Assembly (NCBI GenBank): GCA_964623885.1
Contig: CAZUVM010000080.1
Location: 8,880 to 72,879 of the forward strand
Reading direction: 5' to 3'
Source of the DNA: CAZUVM01 sp964623885
GTDB lineage: Bacteria > Verrucomicrobiota > Verrucomicrobiia > Limisphaerales > UBA8199
Length of the DNA: 64,000 nucleotides
Shown here piece after piece: positions 34,547-43,510 of this stretch (position 1 is the stretch's first letter; the number at the start of each line of letters is the position of its first letter). Below the pieces are notes generated by a model. It had not been told where the DNA came from, ran no database searches, and worked only from the letters and a program-made list of their open reading frames with translations. The position numbers and the translations under genes are program-made.

Positions 34547-34555
34547 ATCGATGCT

Positions 34556-34700
34556 TTTCCCGCTCCCCATCCGATGGGAAGAGGGGCGGGGTGAGGGGCT
34601 GTTAGAGGTTGGACGTTGAAAGTTCGAGCTTCGGTTAAAAAGGTCTGAAGTTCCAACAGTCAACGCCGAACATCCAACATCGAACCCCTACCCAGATCGT
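34556..34700. repeat. Dispersed repeat family B, copy 2 (reverse)
   Basis: Read on the bottom strand it has the same parts as 4837-4945: a CCCATC/GGATGGG hairpin near 34564-34580, 'cccctcaccccgcccc', then 'ccaacctctaac' and further 'catccaacatcgaac' units up to 34686. Related 'cttccaac' units continue at 34747-34790. Confidence 0.75.
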
Positions 34701-34813
34701 CTTGGGGCCCAAAAGCCAAAGCTTCAATTTCGACTGGATGCCCGGCCTATAACTTCGAACGCACAACTTTCAACTTCCAACACCCAATCTGTTGCGCTAT
34801 TAAGGTGCGGGCT

Positions 34814-35155
34814 ATGCCGACATACGAATATATTTGCGAGAAGTGCGGACACCATTTTGAACAGTTCCAGTCGATCTCGGCAAAACCCCTCGAGGTCTGC
34901 CCCGAGCAATCCTGTGCGCAGAAACGCTGGGGAAAAGGTCGCGTAAAGCGCGCGATCAGCGGCGGAGCCGGGTTGATTTTTAAAGGCAGCGGCTTCTATA
35001 TCACTGATTATCGCAGCGAGAAATACAAAGAAGCCGCCAAGAAGGAATCCTCCGCCGGCAGCAGCGATAGCAAAAGCAAGAGTTCGAGCGGCACCGACAG
35101 CAAGTCCACCGGTGCGAAGCCGGCCAGCGGCGGGTCGCCTCCGGCGAAGACCTGA
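34814..35155 (+). CDS. FmdB-family zinc-ribbon protein
   Basis: 113 residues from the ATG at 34814 ('MPTYEYICEKCGHHFEQFQS'), the canonical N-terminus of the family; three upstream codons are dropped. A zinc ribbon is formed by C-x2-C in 'CEKCG' and a second Cys pair in 'VCPEQSC', here with four residues between the cysteines instead of two. A Gly-rich 'ISGGAGLIFKGSGFYITDY' segment follows as usual, then a Ser/Lys-rich low-complexity tail. These small proteins have been called regulatory from one formamidase operon, but their role is unsettled. It precedes the exported protein gene by one base, so the two are probably co-transcribed. Confidence 0.9.
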   Translation: MPTYEYICEKCGHHFEQFQSISAKPLEVCPEQSCAQKRWGKGRVKRAISGGAGLIFKGSGFYITDYRSEKYKEAAKKESSAGSSDSKSKSSSGTDSKSTGAKPASGGSPPAKT

Positions 35156-35156
35156 A

Positions 35157-36521
35157 ATGCGCGCCGCCAGCCCAGCGCAGGACCTGAGGACGCTCTGGGT
35201 AGCCTTGCTTTTTGCCCTGCTTGCGCTCGGCGCGTCAGCACAGTCCTACCCGCCGGAGAGCTTTTCGACCCGCAGCGTTTCGGGGCAGTTCCTGGTGCAC
35301 GTCGCTCCCGGAACGCAGTACTCGTTCGCTCCCTCGAATCTCGATACGAACGCTGCGTTTATCCGGCTGGATCCGACCCTCGTCCCGGTTTCGTGCGAGC
35401 GCATCAAACAGATCCTCTGGCGTGAGTTGGACGCTAAACCGCCTTACAGCGGCAAAGTCTTCGTAACCATTTATCCCGGACGAGGCGCGGAACAACCCAT
35501 CGCCATCAACGCCGAACGATTCAGCGACGGCTGGCAGTACAGCGTCATCCTGCCCAACCCGATCGAGCGAGTTCGATACGTGCGCACCGTGGTGCAAGTC
35601 GTGTTGGCGGAAATGGCAAACCGCGGCGCAGTGGCGCACGCGGCGGAGGTTCCTCTATGGCTGGTGGAGGGCCTGACGCAGGAACTCCTTGCATCGCGTG
35701 AGATGGAAATCATTCTGCCGCCACCGAACACCCCCGCCAATAACATCCGCTTCACGTACACTCGGATGAATGCGCGCCGCCCCAACCCCCTGGAAAAAGC
35801 CCACCAGCTTTTGACGGCAAAAACGCCGCTCTCATTTCAACAACTGAGCTGGCCCACGGAGGAGCAACTCGGCAGCTCGGGCGGAGAACTCTTCTCCTGC
35901 AGCGCGCAATTGTTCGTTCATCAATTGCTCGAATTCACTGACGGTGGCAACTGCGTGCGCTCTATGCTTGCAGAGCTGCCCAGGCATTATAACTGGCAGT
36001 TGGCATTCCTGAGCGCATTCCACTCGCATTTCGGACGGCCGTTGGAAGTCGAAAAATGGTGGACGCTTGAGGTGGTGCACTTCACCGGCCGCGACCTCGC
36101 GGAGGCCTGGTCAACGGAAGAAAGTTGGCAGAAGCTGCAGGAAGCGCTTCATCCGGCGGTGCAGATCCGCACCGGCACCAACGAATTGCCGCTCGAAGCC
36201 CAGGTGAGCCTGCAAACAGTTATTCGAGAATGGGCGCCCGTGCGCCAACCGGCCGCCTTGGAAGGAAAACTGCGAGAGTTGGAGTCACTGCGTTTGCGCT
36301 TGGCCAAGGATCTTGTTCCATTGTCCGAGGAGTACCGGCGGGTAATTGCCATCTACCTGGAAAACCGGCAACACACCGGCTTTTTTCTTTTCCGAAAGCA
36401 GCCTTCAGCTCAACAGGCAGGTCCCTTGGCGATTCAGCAGTTGGATGCACTGGATGTTAAGCTTGCGGCCCTACGCCCTGCCAGCAAGCCACCCGTCCAG
36501 GCTAAGGCCCTTACACCCTGA
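35157..36521 (+). CDS. Exported protein of unknown function, gluzincin-like without HExxH
   Basis: 454 residues from the ATG at 35157, with a signal peptide ('LWVALLFALLALGASA', about 13-28). The segment 'VVLAEMANRGAV' followed by 'EVPLWLVEGLTQELL' resembles the zinc site of MA-clan peptidases, in which an HExxH helix is followed by P-x-W-L-x-E-G; here the two His positions of the helix read L and A, so the metal site looks lost. The remaining sequence, including 'TAKTPLSFQQLSWPTEEQLG' and a helical C-terminal half, matches no family I recognise. It starts one base after the FmdB-type gene. Either a pseudo-peptidase or a chance likeness. Confidence 0.6.
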   Translation: MRAASPAQDLRTLWVALLFALLALGASAQSYPPESFSTRSVSGQFLVHVAPGTQYSFAPSNLDTNAAFIRLDPTLVPVSCERIKQILWRELDAKPPYSGKVFVTIYPGRGAEQPIAINAERFSDGWQYSVILPNPIERVRYVRTVVQVVLAEMANRGAVAHAAEVPLWLVEGLTQELLASREMEIILPPPNTPANNIRFTYTRMNARRPNPLEKAHQLLTAKTPLSFQQLSWPTEEQLGSSGGELFSCSAQLFVHQLLEFTDGGNCVRSMLAELPRHYNWQLAFLSAFHSHFGRPLEVEKWWTLEVVHFTGRDLAEAWSTEESWQKLQEALHPAVQIRTGTNELPLEAQVSLQTVIREWAPVRQPAALEGKLRELESLRLRLAKDLVPLSEEYRRVIAIYLENRQHTGFFLFRKQPSAQQAGPLAIQQLDALDVKLAALRPASKPPVQAKALTP

Positions 36522-37074
36522 CTTCGCGTCGAACGCAAGTCTGCGTCGGAGCGTGGGACGTCCCGGCCAGCAGCGTCGGCGAAGAGTAATGAGCCAGGTC
36601 AGCTTCGGATGCTCGCCCAGGCGCAATCTGCTGCTGCGCGCCGGGACGTCCCGCGCTCCGACCAAGCGCTACAAAAAAAACCGGGCCAGTCAGTCAGGGG
36701 GTGACCGAAAAGCCCGGGGAACTTTCGAATTAAGTACAACAGTAGGATTACGGAGAACATCGGCTCTGGTCTGTACCCGGACCGGAACCGAAATCATATT
36801 AGGCTAATCAAAGAACAATTCAGCTTTAGCCAGAAAAAATCTTAAGCGATGCTGAACGTAATAAATCACGAACTCTTATTTCTGTCAACCGGTCGGTTGC
36901 AAGTATTAATCGCAATAAACTTTACCATAAGTAGGCCCGCACAGCGCTTTCCATGTGGGCTTGCTATTTCCTTGGACCGCTTGAACGGCAAGTTCGTTCA
37001 AAAAACCAATAGTTTCCCTGGGGAAATACCCACAGACGCAACCCCCAGAACGACCCCATAGGACAGCGCGGATT
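36522..37074. other. Intergenic space between convergent genes, with repeat and AT-rich part
   Basis: The first third holds repeat family C (36545-36662). From about 36780 the base composition turns AT-rich compared with all neighbours ('taataaatcacgaactctta', 'aataaactttaccataagta'), and near 36933-36960 there is a hairpin GCCCgCAC...GTGGGC. No protein is supported. It may hold a terminator, a small RNA or a remnant of foreign DNA. Confidence 0.5.
36545..36662. repeat. Dispersed repeat family C, copy 1
   Basis: An inverted pair: 'cggagcgtgggacgtcccgg' at 36547-36566 and 'ccgggacgtcccgcgctccg' at 36641-36660, enclosing about 75 bases. Each arm contains the palindrome GGGACGTCCC. A second copy lies at 45661-45776 inside a reading frame. 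Confidence 0.85.
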
Positions 37075-39270
37075 TCAACCGACACCAGTCTGTTCGCGCA
37101 GCCGCGAGAGCAAGCCGGAGAATCGTTCTTCCGTTCGATTATTCCGAATGGCCAGCGCCAGCGCCTTGCTCTGCCCGACTAATACGACGAGATCCTTTCC
37201 GCGGGTAACTCCTGTGTAAATCAGATTTCGCTGGAGCAAGGGAAAATGTTGGGTGGAGAGGACAATCACCACCGCCCGAAATTCCGAGCCTTGAGCTTTG
37301 TGGATGGTAATAACATAGGCGAGCGACAGCTCGTCCAGTTCGCCGAAATCGTAGGTAACTTCGCGCGTATCGAACTTGACCGTGAGCTCGCGTTCGAGCT
37401 CATCGATCCGCGTGACCTGGCCGATGTCCCCGTTGAAGACCTCCTTCTCGTAATCGTTTTCGGTTTGGATGACCTTGTCGCGCAGCCGGAATTGCCAGCC
37501 GAATCTGTCGACCGTGGGCTCGCCGGGACGTGGCGGATTCAGTTCCGCCTGCAGCCGCGCGTTGAGCTCGCGGACCCCAAGTGACCCACGATTCATGGGG
37601 CTGAGCACCTGCAGCTCCTGCAACGGGTCCAGCTTGAATCGGCGCGGGATCCGGGTCCTCACCATACCGAGCAATGTTTCCGTGATGCGATCAGGCTCTT
37701 CTCGGGTCACAAAGTAAAAGTCCGATTCCTGGTCGGGCGGGTAGGATTCCGGCGGCAGTCCGGCATTGATCCGATGCGCGTTGGTGATGATCCGGCTGTG
37801 CGCCGCTTGCCGGAATACTTCCGTCAATCGCACCACGGGAACGATGCCGCTGTCGATCAGGTTGCGCAGCACCATCCCCGGCCCGACCGACGGCAACTGA
37901 TCCATGTCCCCCACCAACAGCAATGCCGCGTTCGAGGGAAGCGCGCGCAGCAACTGGTGCATCAGCGGCACGTCGACCATCGAGACCTCGTCGACGACCA
38001 ACAGGTCACAATGCAGCGGGCGAGCTTCGTTGCGGAGAAAACCTCCCGTGGCGGGATCGACTTCGAGCAGGCGGTGAATCGTTTTAGCTTCGCCACCAGT
38101 CGCCTCGGCCAGCCGCCGGGCTGCCCGCCCGGTCGGAGCGCATAACAGGCAGCGCACTTTCTTTGCTTTGAGGATGCGCAGGATCGCGTTCACCAGCGTG
38201 GTTTTGCCCACGCCCGGTCCCCCGGTCAGGATCAGGAGCCGATGCGTAAGCGCCTGTTCCAGAGCCGAGCGCTGGCTGGGCGCCAGTTCCTGTTCAATGC
38301 GTTGCTCGACCCAGGCGATAGCTTTGGCCAAATCGATAGGCGGGTAGTTGGCCGGCGCGGCGCAGAGTTCCTTAATGCGTTTTGCGATGCGTTCCTCGGC
38401 GCGCTTAAGCGCCGGCAAAAACAAGTACTCTTCGCCGGCGATGCGGTCACGCACCAGGTCCCCGGCGCGCAACGTCCGGTCGAGGGCGGCTTCGATAATT
38501 GCTTCGGAAACTTCCAGCAGCTTGTGCGCCTCTTGTTTCAGTAACAGCAGTGGCAAGGCGCAATGTCCCTGGTTCGTGGCTTCCAGCAAAACGTGCGCGA
38601 GGCCGGCGCAGGCGCGCAACACTGAGTCATGAGGGATCCCGAGTTTCTGGGCGATTTGATCGGCGGTCCGGAACCCGATTCCCGGGATGTCCTGCGCCAG
38701 GGTATAAGGATTGGCGCGCACTTTGGCGATCGCCTGTTCGCCGTAAGTTTTGTAGATGCGCACCGCGCGGCTGGTGCTCACCCCGTTCGAATGCAGGAAT
38801 ACCATGATCTCGCGGATGACCTTTTGCTCGGCCCACGCGTTCTTGATCCGCCGCCGCCGTTCCGGGCCAATCCCCTCAACCTCTTCCAGCCGCGCCGAGT
38901 AATTCTCGATGATATCAAAGATTTTTTCCCCGAACTTTTCCACCAGCTTGCGGGCGTAAATCGGGCCAATGCCTTTGACCATCCCGCTGCCCAGGTATTT
39001 GGTGATGCCCTCGCGCGTGGTCGGCGGCGCGCTCCGGGCCAGCGTCGCTTTGAACTGCATCCCAAACTCGCGGTCGCGCACCCATTGACCCTCGGCCGTG
39101 AGCCATTCCCCCGGGTTGATCGACGCCAGCGACCCCACCACTGTCACGGGCTCGCGCTGCCCACGTGCTTTGACCTTGAGCACTGTGAAACCGTTCTCTT
39201 CGTTGAAGAAGGTGACGCGTTCAACCAGCCCGGCAAGGGTTTCGACCGCCGCTGATGGTTGGCTCTGCAC
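37075..39270 (-). CDS. recD2: RecD2-type DNA helicase
   Basis: 731 residues. RecD2 is a 5'-3' superfamily 1B helicase of organisms without, or beside, RecBCD. It has an OB-like and helix-hairpin-helix N-terminal part ('GSGMVKGIGPIYARKLVEKF', 'VEGIGPERRRRI', 'DIPGIGFRTADQIAQKLGIP'), Walker A 'GGPGVGKTT' at 350-358, Walker B 'LLVVDEVSMVD', 'LVGDMDQLPSVGPG', and the C-terminal 'YVITIHKAQGSEFRAVVI' motif V/VI region. Start at the ATG at 39270. Roles are in double-strand break and stress repair. Stands alone, convergent with the exported-protein gene. Confidence 0.95.
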   Translation of the reverse strand: MQSQPSAAVETLAGLVERVTFFNEENGFTVLKVKARGQREPVTVVGSLASINPGEWLTAEGQWVRDREFGMQFKATLARSAPPTTREGITKYLGSGMVKGIGPIYARKLVEKFGEKIFDIIENYSARLEEVEGIGPERRRRIKNAWAEQKVIREIMVFLHSNGVSTSRAVRIYKTYGEQAIAKVRANPYTLAQDIPGIGFRTADQIAQKLGIPHDSVLRACAGLAHVLLEATNQGHCALPLLLLKQEAHKLLEVSEAIIEAALDRTLRAGDLVRDRIAGEEYLFLPALKRAEERIAKRIKELCAAPANYPPIDLAKAIAWVEQRIEQELAPSQRSALEQALTHRLLILTGGPGVGKTTLVNAILRILKAKKVRCLLCAPTGRAARRLAEATGGEAKTIHRLLEVDPATGGFLRNEARPLHCDLLVVDEVSMVDVPLMHQLLRALPSNAALLLVGDMDQLPSVGPGMVLRNLIDSGIVPVVRLTEVFRQAAHSRIITNAHRINAGLPPESYPPDQESDFYFVTREEPDRITETLLGMVRTRIPRRFKLDPLQELQVLSPMNRGSLGVRELNARLQAELNPPRPGEPTVDRFGWQFRLRDKVIQTENDYEKEVFNGDIGQVTRIDELERELTVKFDTREVTYDFGELDELSLAYVITIHKAQGSEFRAVVIVLSTQHFPLLQRNLIYTGVTRGKDLVVLVGQSKALALAIRNNRTEERFSGLLSRLREQTGVG

Positions 39271-39642
39271 GGACCGAGGATAGCGCAGATCAACCGGGCG
39301 CCAGTAACGAAATTCGCGCCATTTGCGTCCCTTCGTGGTTAACCGCTCCCCTTTGTCGCTCGACCTTTGTCAGTGATCTTCGTCCGTAGGCTATGAAATC
39401 TCAAATCGCCGATCTGAAATCGTGAAGCGCCGATTCCAGAGCCGACAATGATGAGCGCAGAGATTACGGATGTACGAGCAGTGCTGGAGCATGGATTCCA
39501 GCGTCTCGGGTGACAGCCAAATGGGAAATAGGTCAGACCATAGATTGGTCTGATCATGTTGCGGAGGACCAAACCAGACTATGGTTTGGTCCCTTCGTTC
39601 GGTTACGGGCGAGATTACTCTTCCGGTAGCCTGGGCGCCGCG
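39271..39642. other. Intergenic space with a pair of mirror-image hairpins
   Basis: About 370 bases upstream of recD2 and downstream of the broken prepilin gene. Contains a diverged 'gaaatctcaaatcgccgatc' repeat (39397-39424) and the two hairpins at 39531-39591. No gene is supported. Confidence 0.55.
39531..39591. repeat. Pair of adjacent hairpins with 7-base loops
   Basis: First stem GGTCAGACC - loop ATAGATT - GGTCTGATC (one mismatch, 39531-39555). Second stem GACCAAACC - loop AGACTAT - GGTTTGGTC (perfect 9 pairs, 39567-39591). The second resembles the reverse complement of the first, loop included. Eleven bases separate them. Likely a bidirectional transcription-termination or REP-like element at the end of the prepilin gene. 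Confidence 0.7.
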
Positions 39643-40361
39643 TCACCACATGAGATTCGTCACCGTATTCGCCGTGTGGGCTTCAACGTGTCCGTCCACC
39701 AGCGCCACATTTCCGCCGGGAAGTCCTTGGCGATGCCAACCCGTCGGATTGCTCGGAAACACCAGATCGCCGTCGCAGAACAGGACCGTCGCCGCGGGCC
39801 GCTTGATGGCCGAAATCCGCAAGGCCACGATGCCACCCGGACATTCGGCGGATCGCCGGTGGCATTAAACATGTAGGAATTGCCCACCCAATCCCATAGC
39901 CGGTGCGGCAGCGTGTCGGCTCGGCCCTGATCCAGTGGACAAGTCACCATCTGTTCGTTGAGACCGTAATGATTCAGCGGGCGGTCGATGCGGTTGAAGA
40001 GGCCTGCCTGGCCCGTGTAGAGATTGCCGTTAGTGCGCCCCGCCCAGACAAACCACTCCATGCCGTCGGTATCCAGGTTGGTGCCGGCCCAGAAGAACTG
40101 ATCGTTGAACTCGGGTAAATACATTTGCATGGCAATGGCCGCCTGGTGCAGTTGCGAAGTGCATTGGGAAATGCGGGCCTTCTGCTTGGCCTTGGCCAGA
40201 GCCGGCAACAGCAGGCTGGCAAGGATGGCGATGATCGCTATGACCACTAGCAGCTCAATCAAGGTAAAGGCCAAGCCAATGCGCTCGGCGGCGGCCGGCT
40301 GCCTCGAGCGCGGATTCAGCCCGCGGAAGACCAACCTTGATGTTTGGTGCGGGGAACTCAT
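39643..40361 (-). pseudogene. Type II secretion/prepilin-like protein with C-terminal DGH motif, frameshifted
   Basis: From the ATG at 40361 the frame has a prepilin signal, 'RIGLA' then 'FTLIELLVVIAIIAILASLL', with Ala instead of Gly before cleavage, the usual form in Verrucomicrobiota. It continues through 'LYTGQAGLFNRIDRPLNHYG' and 'GNSYMFNATGDPPNV'. A one-base loss near 39838-39842 then shifts it; the next frame carries on with 'IVALRISAIKRPAATVLFCD' and ends with 'GGNVALVDGHVEAH', the closing motif of the H-X9-DG/DUF1559-type prepilins. The joined protein would be about 239 residues. Both halves are well conserved, so a sequencing error or very recent mutation is as likely as true decay. 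These proteins are exported pseudopilin-like surface proteins of unknown role. Confidence 0.75.
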
Positions 40362-40423
40362 GATAAAACGCCAAAACCTGAGGACGGAGAAACGCCAGTG
40401 CCTATTCAAATCGAGGGATTTGA

Positions 40424-40525
40424 TTCCGAGAACGAAATGGGCAGAAACAACTCATTTCAGCGATCTGATCCGGGCCCGTGCTGAAAATAAGCCGCTATGA
40501 TCCCGACTCTACCCGACTCTACCCT
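40424..40525. repeat. Repeat family H, copy 1 (direct repeat at the prolyl oligopeptidase gene)
   Basis: Contains 'atttcagcgatctgatccgg', 'gcccgtgctgaaaataagcc' and 'gctatgatcccgactctacc'. The same order of phrases, same strand, appears at 42771-42873. The two copies bracket the prolyl oligopeptidase gene. Confidence 0.8.
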
Positions 40526-40572
40526 GAAAAATTCGCTCGGAAACCCTCCGAGTGCAGGTCTGGCATAGGCAT

Positions 40573-42687
40573 TCAATTCATCAATTTCTCTTGCAGGTAA
40601 GTCATCATCAGCGCGGTCGTGTGCGCTGCTTGCTTCAGGTCCGCTCCGGCGCCGTGGCCGCCTTCAGTGTTCTCATAATACACGAACGGCAGCCCCAACT
40701 CCTCCATCCGGGCGGCGAATTTGCGCGCATGCTGCGGCCCAACGCGGTCGTCCTTGGTGGTCGTGAAAATGAACGGCTCGGGATAGGCAGTGCCCTTGGA
40801 GAGATTCTGGTAGGGGGATGTTTTCAACCAGAATGCCTTCACGGCCGGGTCGGTATTGACGTCGCCGTACTCGCCTTGCCAGCTTGCGCCAGCGGCGATT
40901 TTGGAAATGCGAATCATGTCGAGTAGCGGCACCTGGATCACTACTGCGTTCCAAAGCTCCGGGTGTTGGGTGAACTCCACGCCCATCAATAACCCGCCGT
41001 TAGAACCGCCCTGAATGCCAAGTCGCCGAGGCGAAGTAATTTTTCTGGCGAACAGGTCTTTGGCGACCGCGGCGAAGTCGTCGTAGATAATCTGCCGCTT
41101 GACTCCCAGCCCAGCCTCGTGCCACTTCGGTCCGAACTCGCCTCCGCCGCGGATGTTGGCCAGAACGAAAGCGCCCCCGCGCTCAGACCATAGCTTACCG
41201 GTAACGCCCAGGTAATTGGGCGTCCTGGCGATCTGGAATCCTCCGTAGGCGGTCATTAAGGTCGGCGTCGAGCCATCCCGCGCCATGTCCTTTGGATGAA
41301 CAACAAAGTAAGGGATCTTGGTTCCATCGCTGGAAGCAGCCTCGAATTGCTCGACCATGTCTTTGGAAGCATCGAACTTTGGCGGCAACGCCTTCACTGC
41401 GCGCAGCTTTCCAGTGTCGCCATCCACCAGCCACAACTCCGTCGGCGAAAGGAAGCCCGACACATTGATGAAGGCGCGATCGGACCTGTCGTCGGCTGCA
41501 GCAAAACCCACCGAAACATTTTCCGGCAGGTTCAAAGCCTTGCGTGTCCAGCCATGGCTGGAGGGGCTGAAAATAAAAGCGCGGCCCTGAACGTTGTTGA
41601 GCACCCCCAGCAGGAGCTTATCGCGCGTTGAACTCAGACCATTGAGCGCCTCGCGCGGACCAGGAGCCCAAACCAGTGCAGGCTTGAGCGCGTCGGGCGA
41701 TTTTTTGGTGGCCGCGAGTTCCGTTTGTACTACTGACCCGGCTTCGAACGTTTTGCCGTCAACGGACCAGGACTCGTGGAGCCGCAGTAGTACGCGTCCA
41801 TCTACGAGGTCCGAAACATGCGTCTTAGCCGGAATCCCCATTCGCTTGGCCCCTTGCTCCGTTAGCACATAATGCTCGAAGCGGAAGGTGTCCAGCGGGC
41901 GTGTGACGAACGACAGTGATCGCCCTTGACCGTCATGAAGTACGACAGGGTCGACGCCGTAGCCGCCATCTTCTTTCGTTCCGCGGAATACCTCGACTGC
42001 CGCCGAAAGCGGTTGCCCGCGCTTCAGCCGCTTCACGATAAACGGATAGCCTGAACTCGTCAGATCGCCGGGCGTCCAGTCGGTAGCAACCAGCAGTGTA
42101 TTTTTGTCTTCCCAGGCAATACGGTGCTTGCCGCGTGGTAAGCTGAAACCGCCCTCGACGAACTTGTCCGTGCTGAGGTCGAATTCGCGGGCAACAACTG
42201 CGTCCTCGCCGCCGTCGGAGAGGGAGACCATACAGCGCGTTTCATCCGGTCTGAGGAGTTCGGCGCCTTTAAAAACCCAACTTTTGCCCTCTGCCTTGTT
42301 CAGGGCGTCGATATCGAGAACAGTTGTCCAATGCGGCTCGGCTGATGTGTAATCGGCTAACGAGGTCTTGCGCCAAAGCCCGCGCAAATGCTCGCGGTCT
42401 TGCCAGAAATTATAAATTTCACCATGAACGAACTCGGGCTCCGGAATGCGGTCCTTGGCCCCGGCGATCTCCAGCGCCTCGGAGTAGTTGCGAGCATAGC
42501 GCGAGTCAGCTTCCAACCGGTTGGTGGTGATCTCGTTGTGGTGCTCCACCCAGGCCATGGCTCGCGGCGACGAGACTTCCTCCAGCCATATGTAAGGGTC
42601 GGCAGGCTCGGAGGTTTGGGTTGGGGCCTGAGTTTGTGCTATTGCCGGAAAGGTGATAACGAGGAATGCGAGGAGTGTTGGGCGCAT
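40573..42687 (-). CDS. Prolyl oligopeptidase (S9A family), exported
   Basis: 704 residues from the ATG at 42687, which gives a clean signal peptide ('MRPTLLAFLVITFPAIAQTQ'); the longer frame would bury it. The N-terminal seven-bladed propeller opens with 'PYIWLEEVSSPRAMAWVEHH', a family hallmark. The C-terminal hydrolase domain has the catalytic triad S562 in 'IQGGSNGGLL', D646 in 'TTTKDDRVGP' and H678 in 'TEGGHGAG', plus 'FVLANIRGGGEFGPKWHEAG'. The enzyme cleaves short peptides after proline, probably in the periplasm. The gene is bracketed by two direct copies of repeat family H, about 85 and 50 bases from its ends, and is not part of an operon. Confidence 0.96.
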   Translation of the reverse strand: MRPTLLAFLVITFPAIAQTQAPTQTSEPADPYIWLEEVSSPRAMAWVEHHNEITTNRLEADSRYARNYSEALEIAGAKDRIPEPEFVHGEIYNFWQDREHLRGLWRKTSLADYTSAEPHWTTVLDIDALNKAEGKSWVFKGAELLRPDETRCMVSLSDGGEDAVVAREFDLSTDKFVEGGFSLPRGKHRIAWEDKNTLLVATDWTPGDLTSSGYPFIVKRLKRGQPLSAAVEVFRGTKEDGGYGVDPVVLHDGQGRSLSFVTRPLDTFRFEHYVLTEQGAKRMGIPAKTHVSDLVDGRVLLRLHESWSVDGKTFEAGSVVQTELAATKKSPDALKPALVWAPGPREALNGLSSTRDKLLLGVLNNVQGRAFIFSPSSHGWTRKALNLPENVSVGFAAADDRSDRAFINVSGFLSPTELWLVDGDTGKLRAVKALPPKFDASKDMVEQFEAASSDGTKIPYFVVHPKDMARDGSTPTLMTAYGGFQIARTPNYLGVTGKLWSERGGAFVLANIRGGGEFGPKWHEAGLGVKRQIIYDDFAAVAKDLFARKITSPRRLGIQGGSNGGLLMGVEFTQHPELWNAVVIQVPLLDMIRISKIAAGASWQGEYGDVNTDPAVKAFWLKTSPYQNLSKGTAYPEPFIFTTTKDDRVGPQHARKFAARMEELGLPFVYYENTEGGHGAGADLKQAAHTTALMMTYLQEKLMN

Positions 42688-42770
42688 TGATGGAACGATG
42701 GCTAACAGGGTGACTAGTGTCAACCGGGTTGGTAAGGGTGAGTGTTCGAAATGCTTCCGCACCAAATCCC

Positions 42771-42873
42771 CGGGAAACGAAACGGGTCAGAAAAAGTTAT
42801 TTCAACGATCTGAGCTTGACCCGTGCCGAGTATAAGCCGCTCTGACCCCGACTGGTTGACCCCGACTCTCCAA
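42771..42873. repeat. Repeat family H, copy 2
   Basis: Contains 'tatttcaacgatctgagctt', 'gacccgtgccgagtataagc' and 'cgctctgaccccgactggtt'. It is the direct-orientation partner of 40424-40525. It ends with tandem 'gaccccgact' units, as copy 1 ends with 'cccgactcta' units. Confidence 0.8.
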
Positions 42874-42963
42874 CGTCTCAATGACTTTGATGTCCAATTC
42901 GCCCCCGCACATTCCGCGGTTGACCTCCAGCCAAGCAAGCGTATAACCCGCAATGGAGATTCT

Positions 42964-43510
42964 ATGAAACGAAGAAGTCTGCTGCTGCTGCCAGTTCCTC
43001 TGGTTGTTTTCACGATCATCGCTGTGTTTGGCCAAGACCTCCCACGGCAATTTCCTGCGCAGCCGGTGCGATTACTGTACCCCGGTCCGGAGAGCCTTGG
43101 AGTATCGCACCGGGCAGAAATGCGCCCCTTTCACTTCCGCGGGAACGAATATTTGGGCTGCGCTCTTCCAGCGGGACATCGAAGCCAGCCCCGAATGGAA
43201 CCCTTCCCAGGCCCCGCCCGTTAGTCTAGGCGGGATCGAGGCCACTGCCCGAACGCAGTTGCGCAAGCTGGTGACCGATGACTCTTACTGGGAGACATCA
43301 AATATCCAGCTCAACCGGCTCTCTCAGGGTGTCGACCAGCGGTGGTACTATGCTGTCGCCTTTATCCCGGTGGTTCGAGCGAGTGACCTGCCTCATGACG
43401 ACATCGTCATCCTGCTCACGATTGACGGGAAGCCGGGCACCATCGCAAATGGTAACCCATGGCAAAACCGCAGACGGCAAAAGCGCCACAGTCCAAGTCG
43501 AAACCTTTGA
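42964..43510 (+). pseudogene. Small exported protein, frameshifted
   Basis: An ATG at 42964 preceded by GGAG five bases upstream starts a signal peptide, 'MKRRSLLLLPVPLVVFTIIA', followed by 'RQFPAQPVRLLYPGPESL'. The frame then turns to nonsense, while the next frame continues sensibly from about 43100: 'LEYRTGQKCAPFTSAGTNIW', 'ALFQRDIEASPEWNPSQAPP' and 'LPHDDIVILLTIDGKPGTIA', ending near 43510. Joined, it is a 180-residue exported protein of a type seen as short hypothetical proteins in Verrucomicrobiota. A further possible slip near 43450 would lead into another coherent frame ending at 43550. The breaks may be decay or sequence error. Function unknown. Confidence 0.55.
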
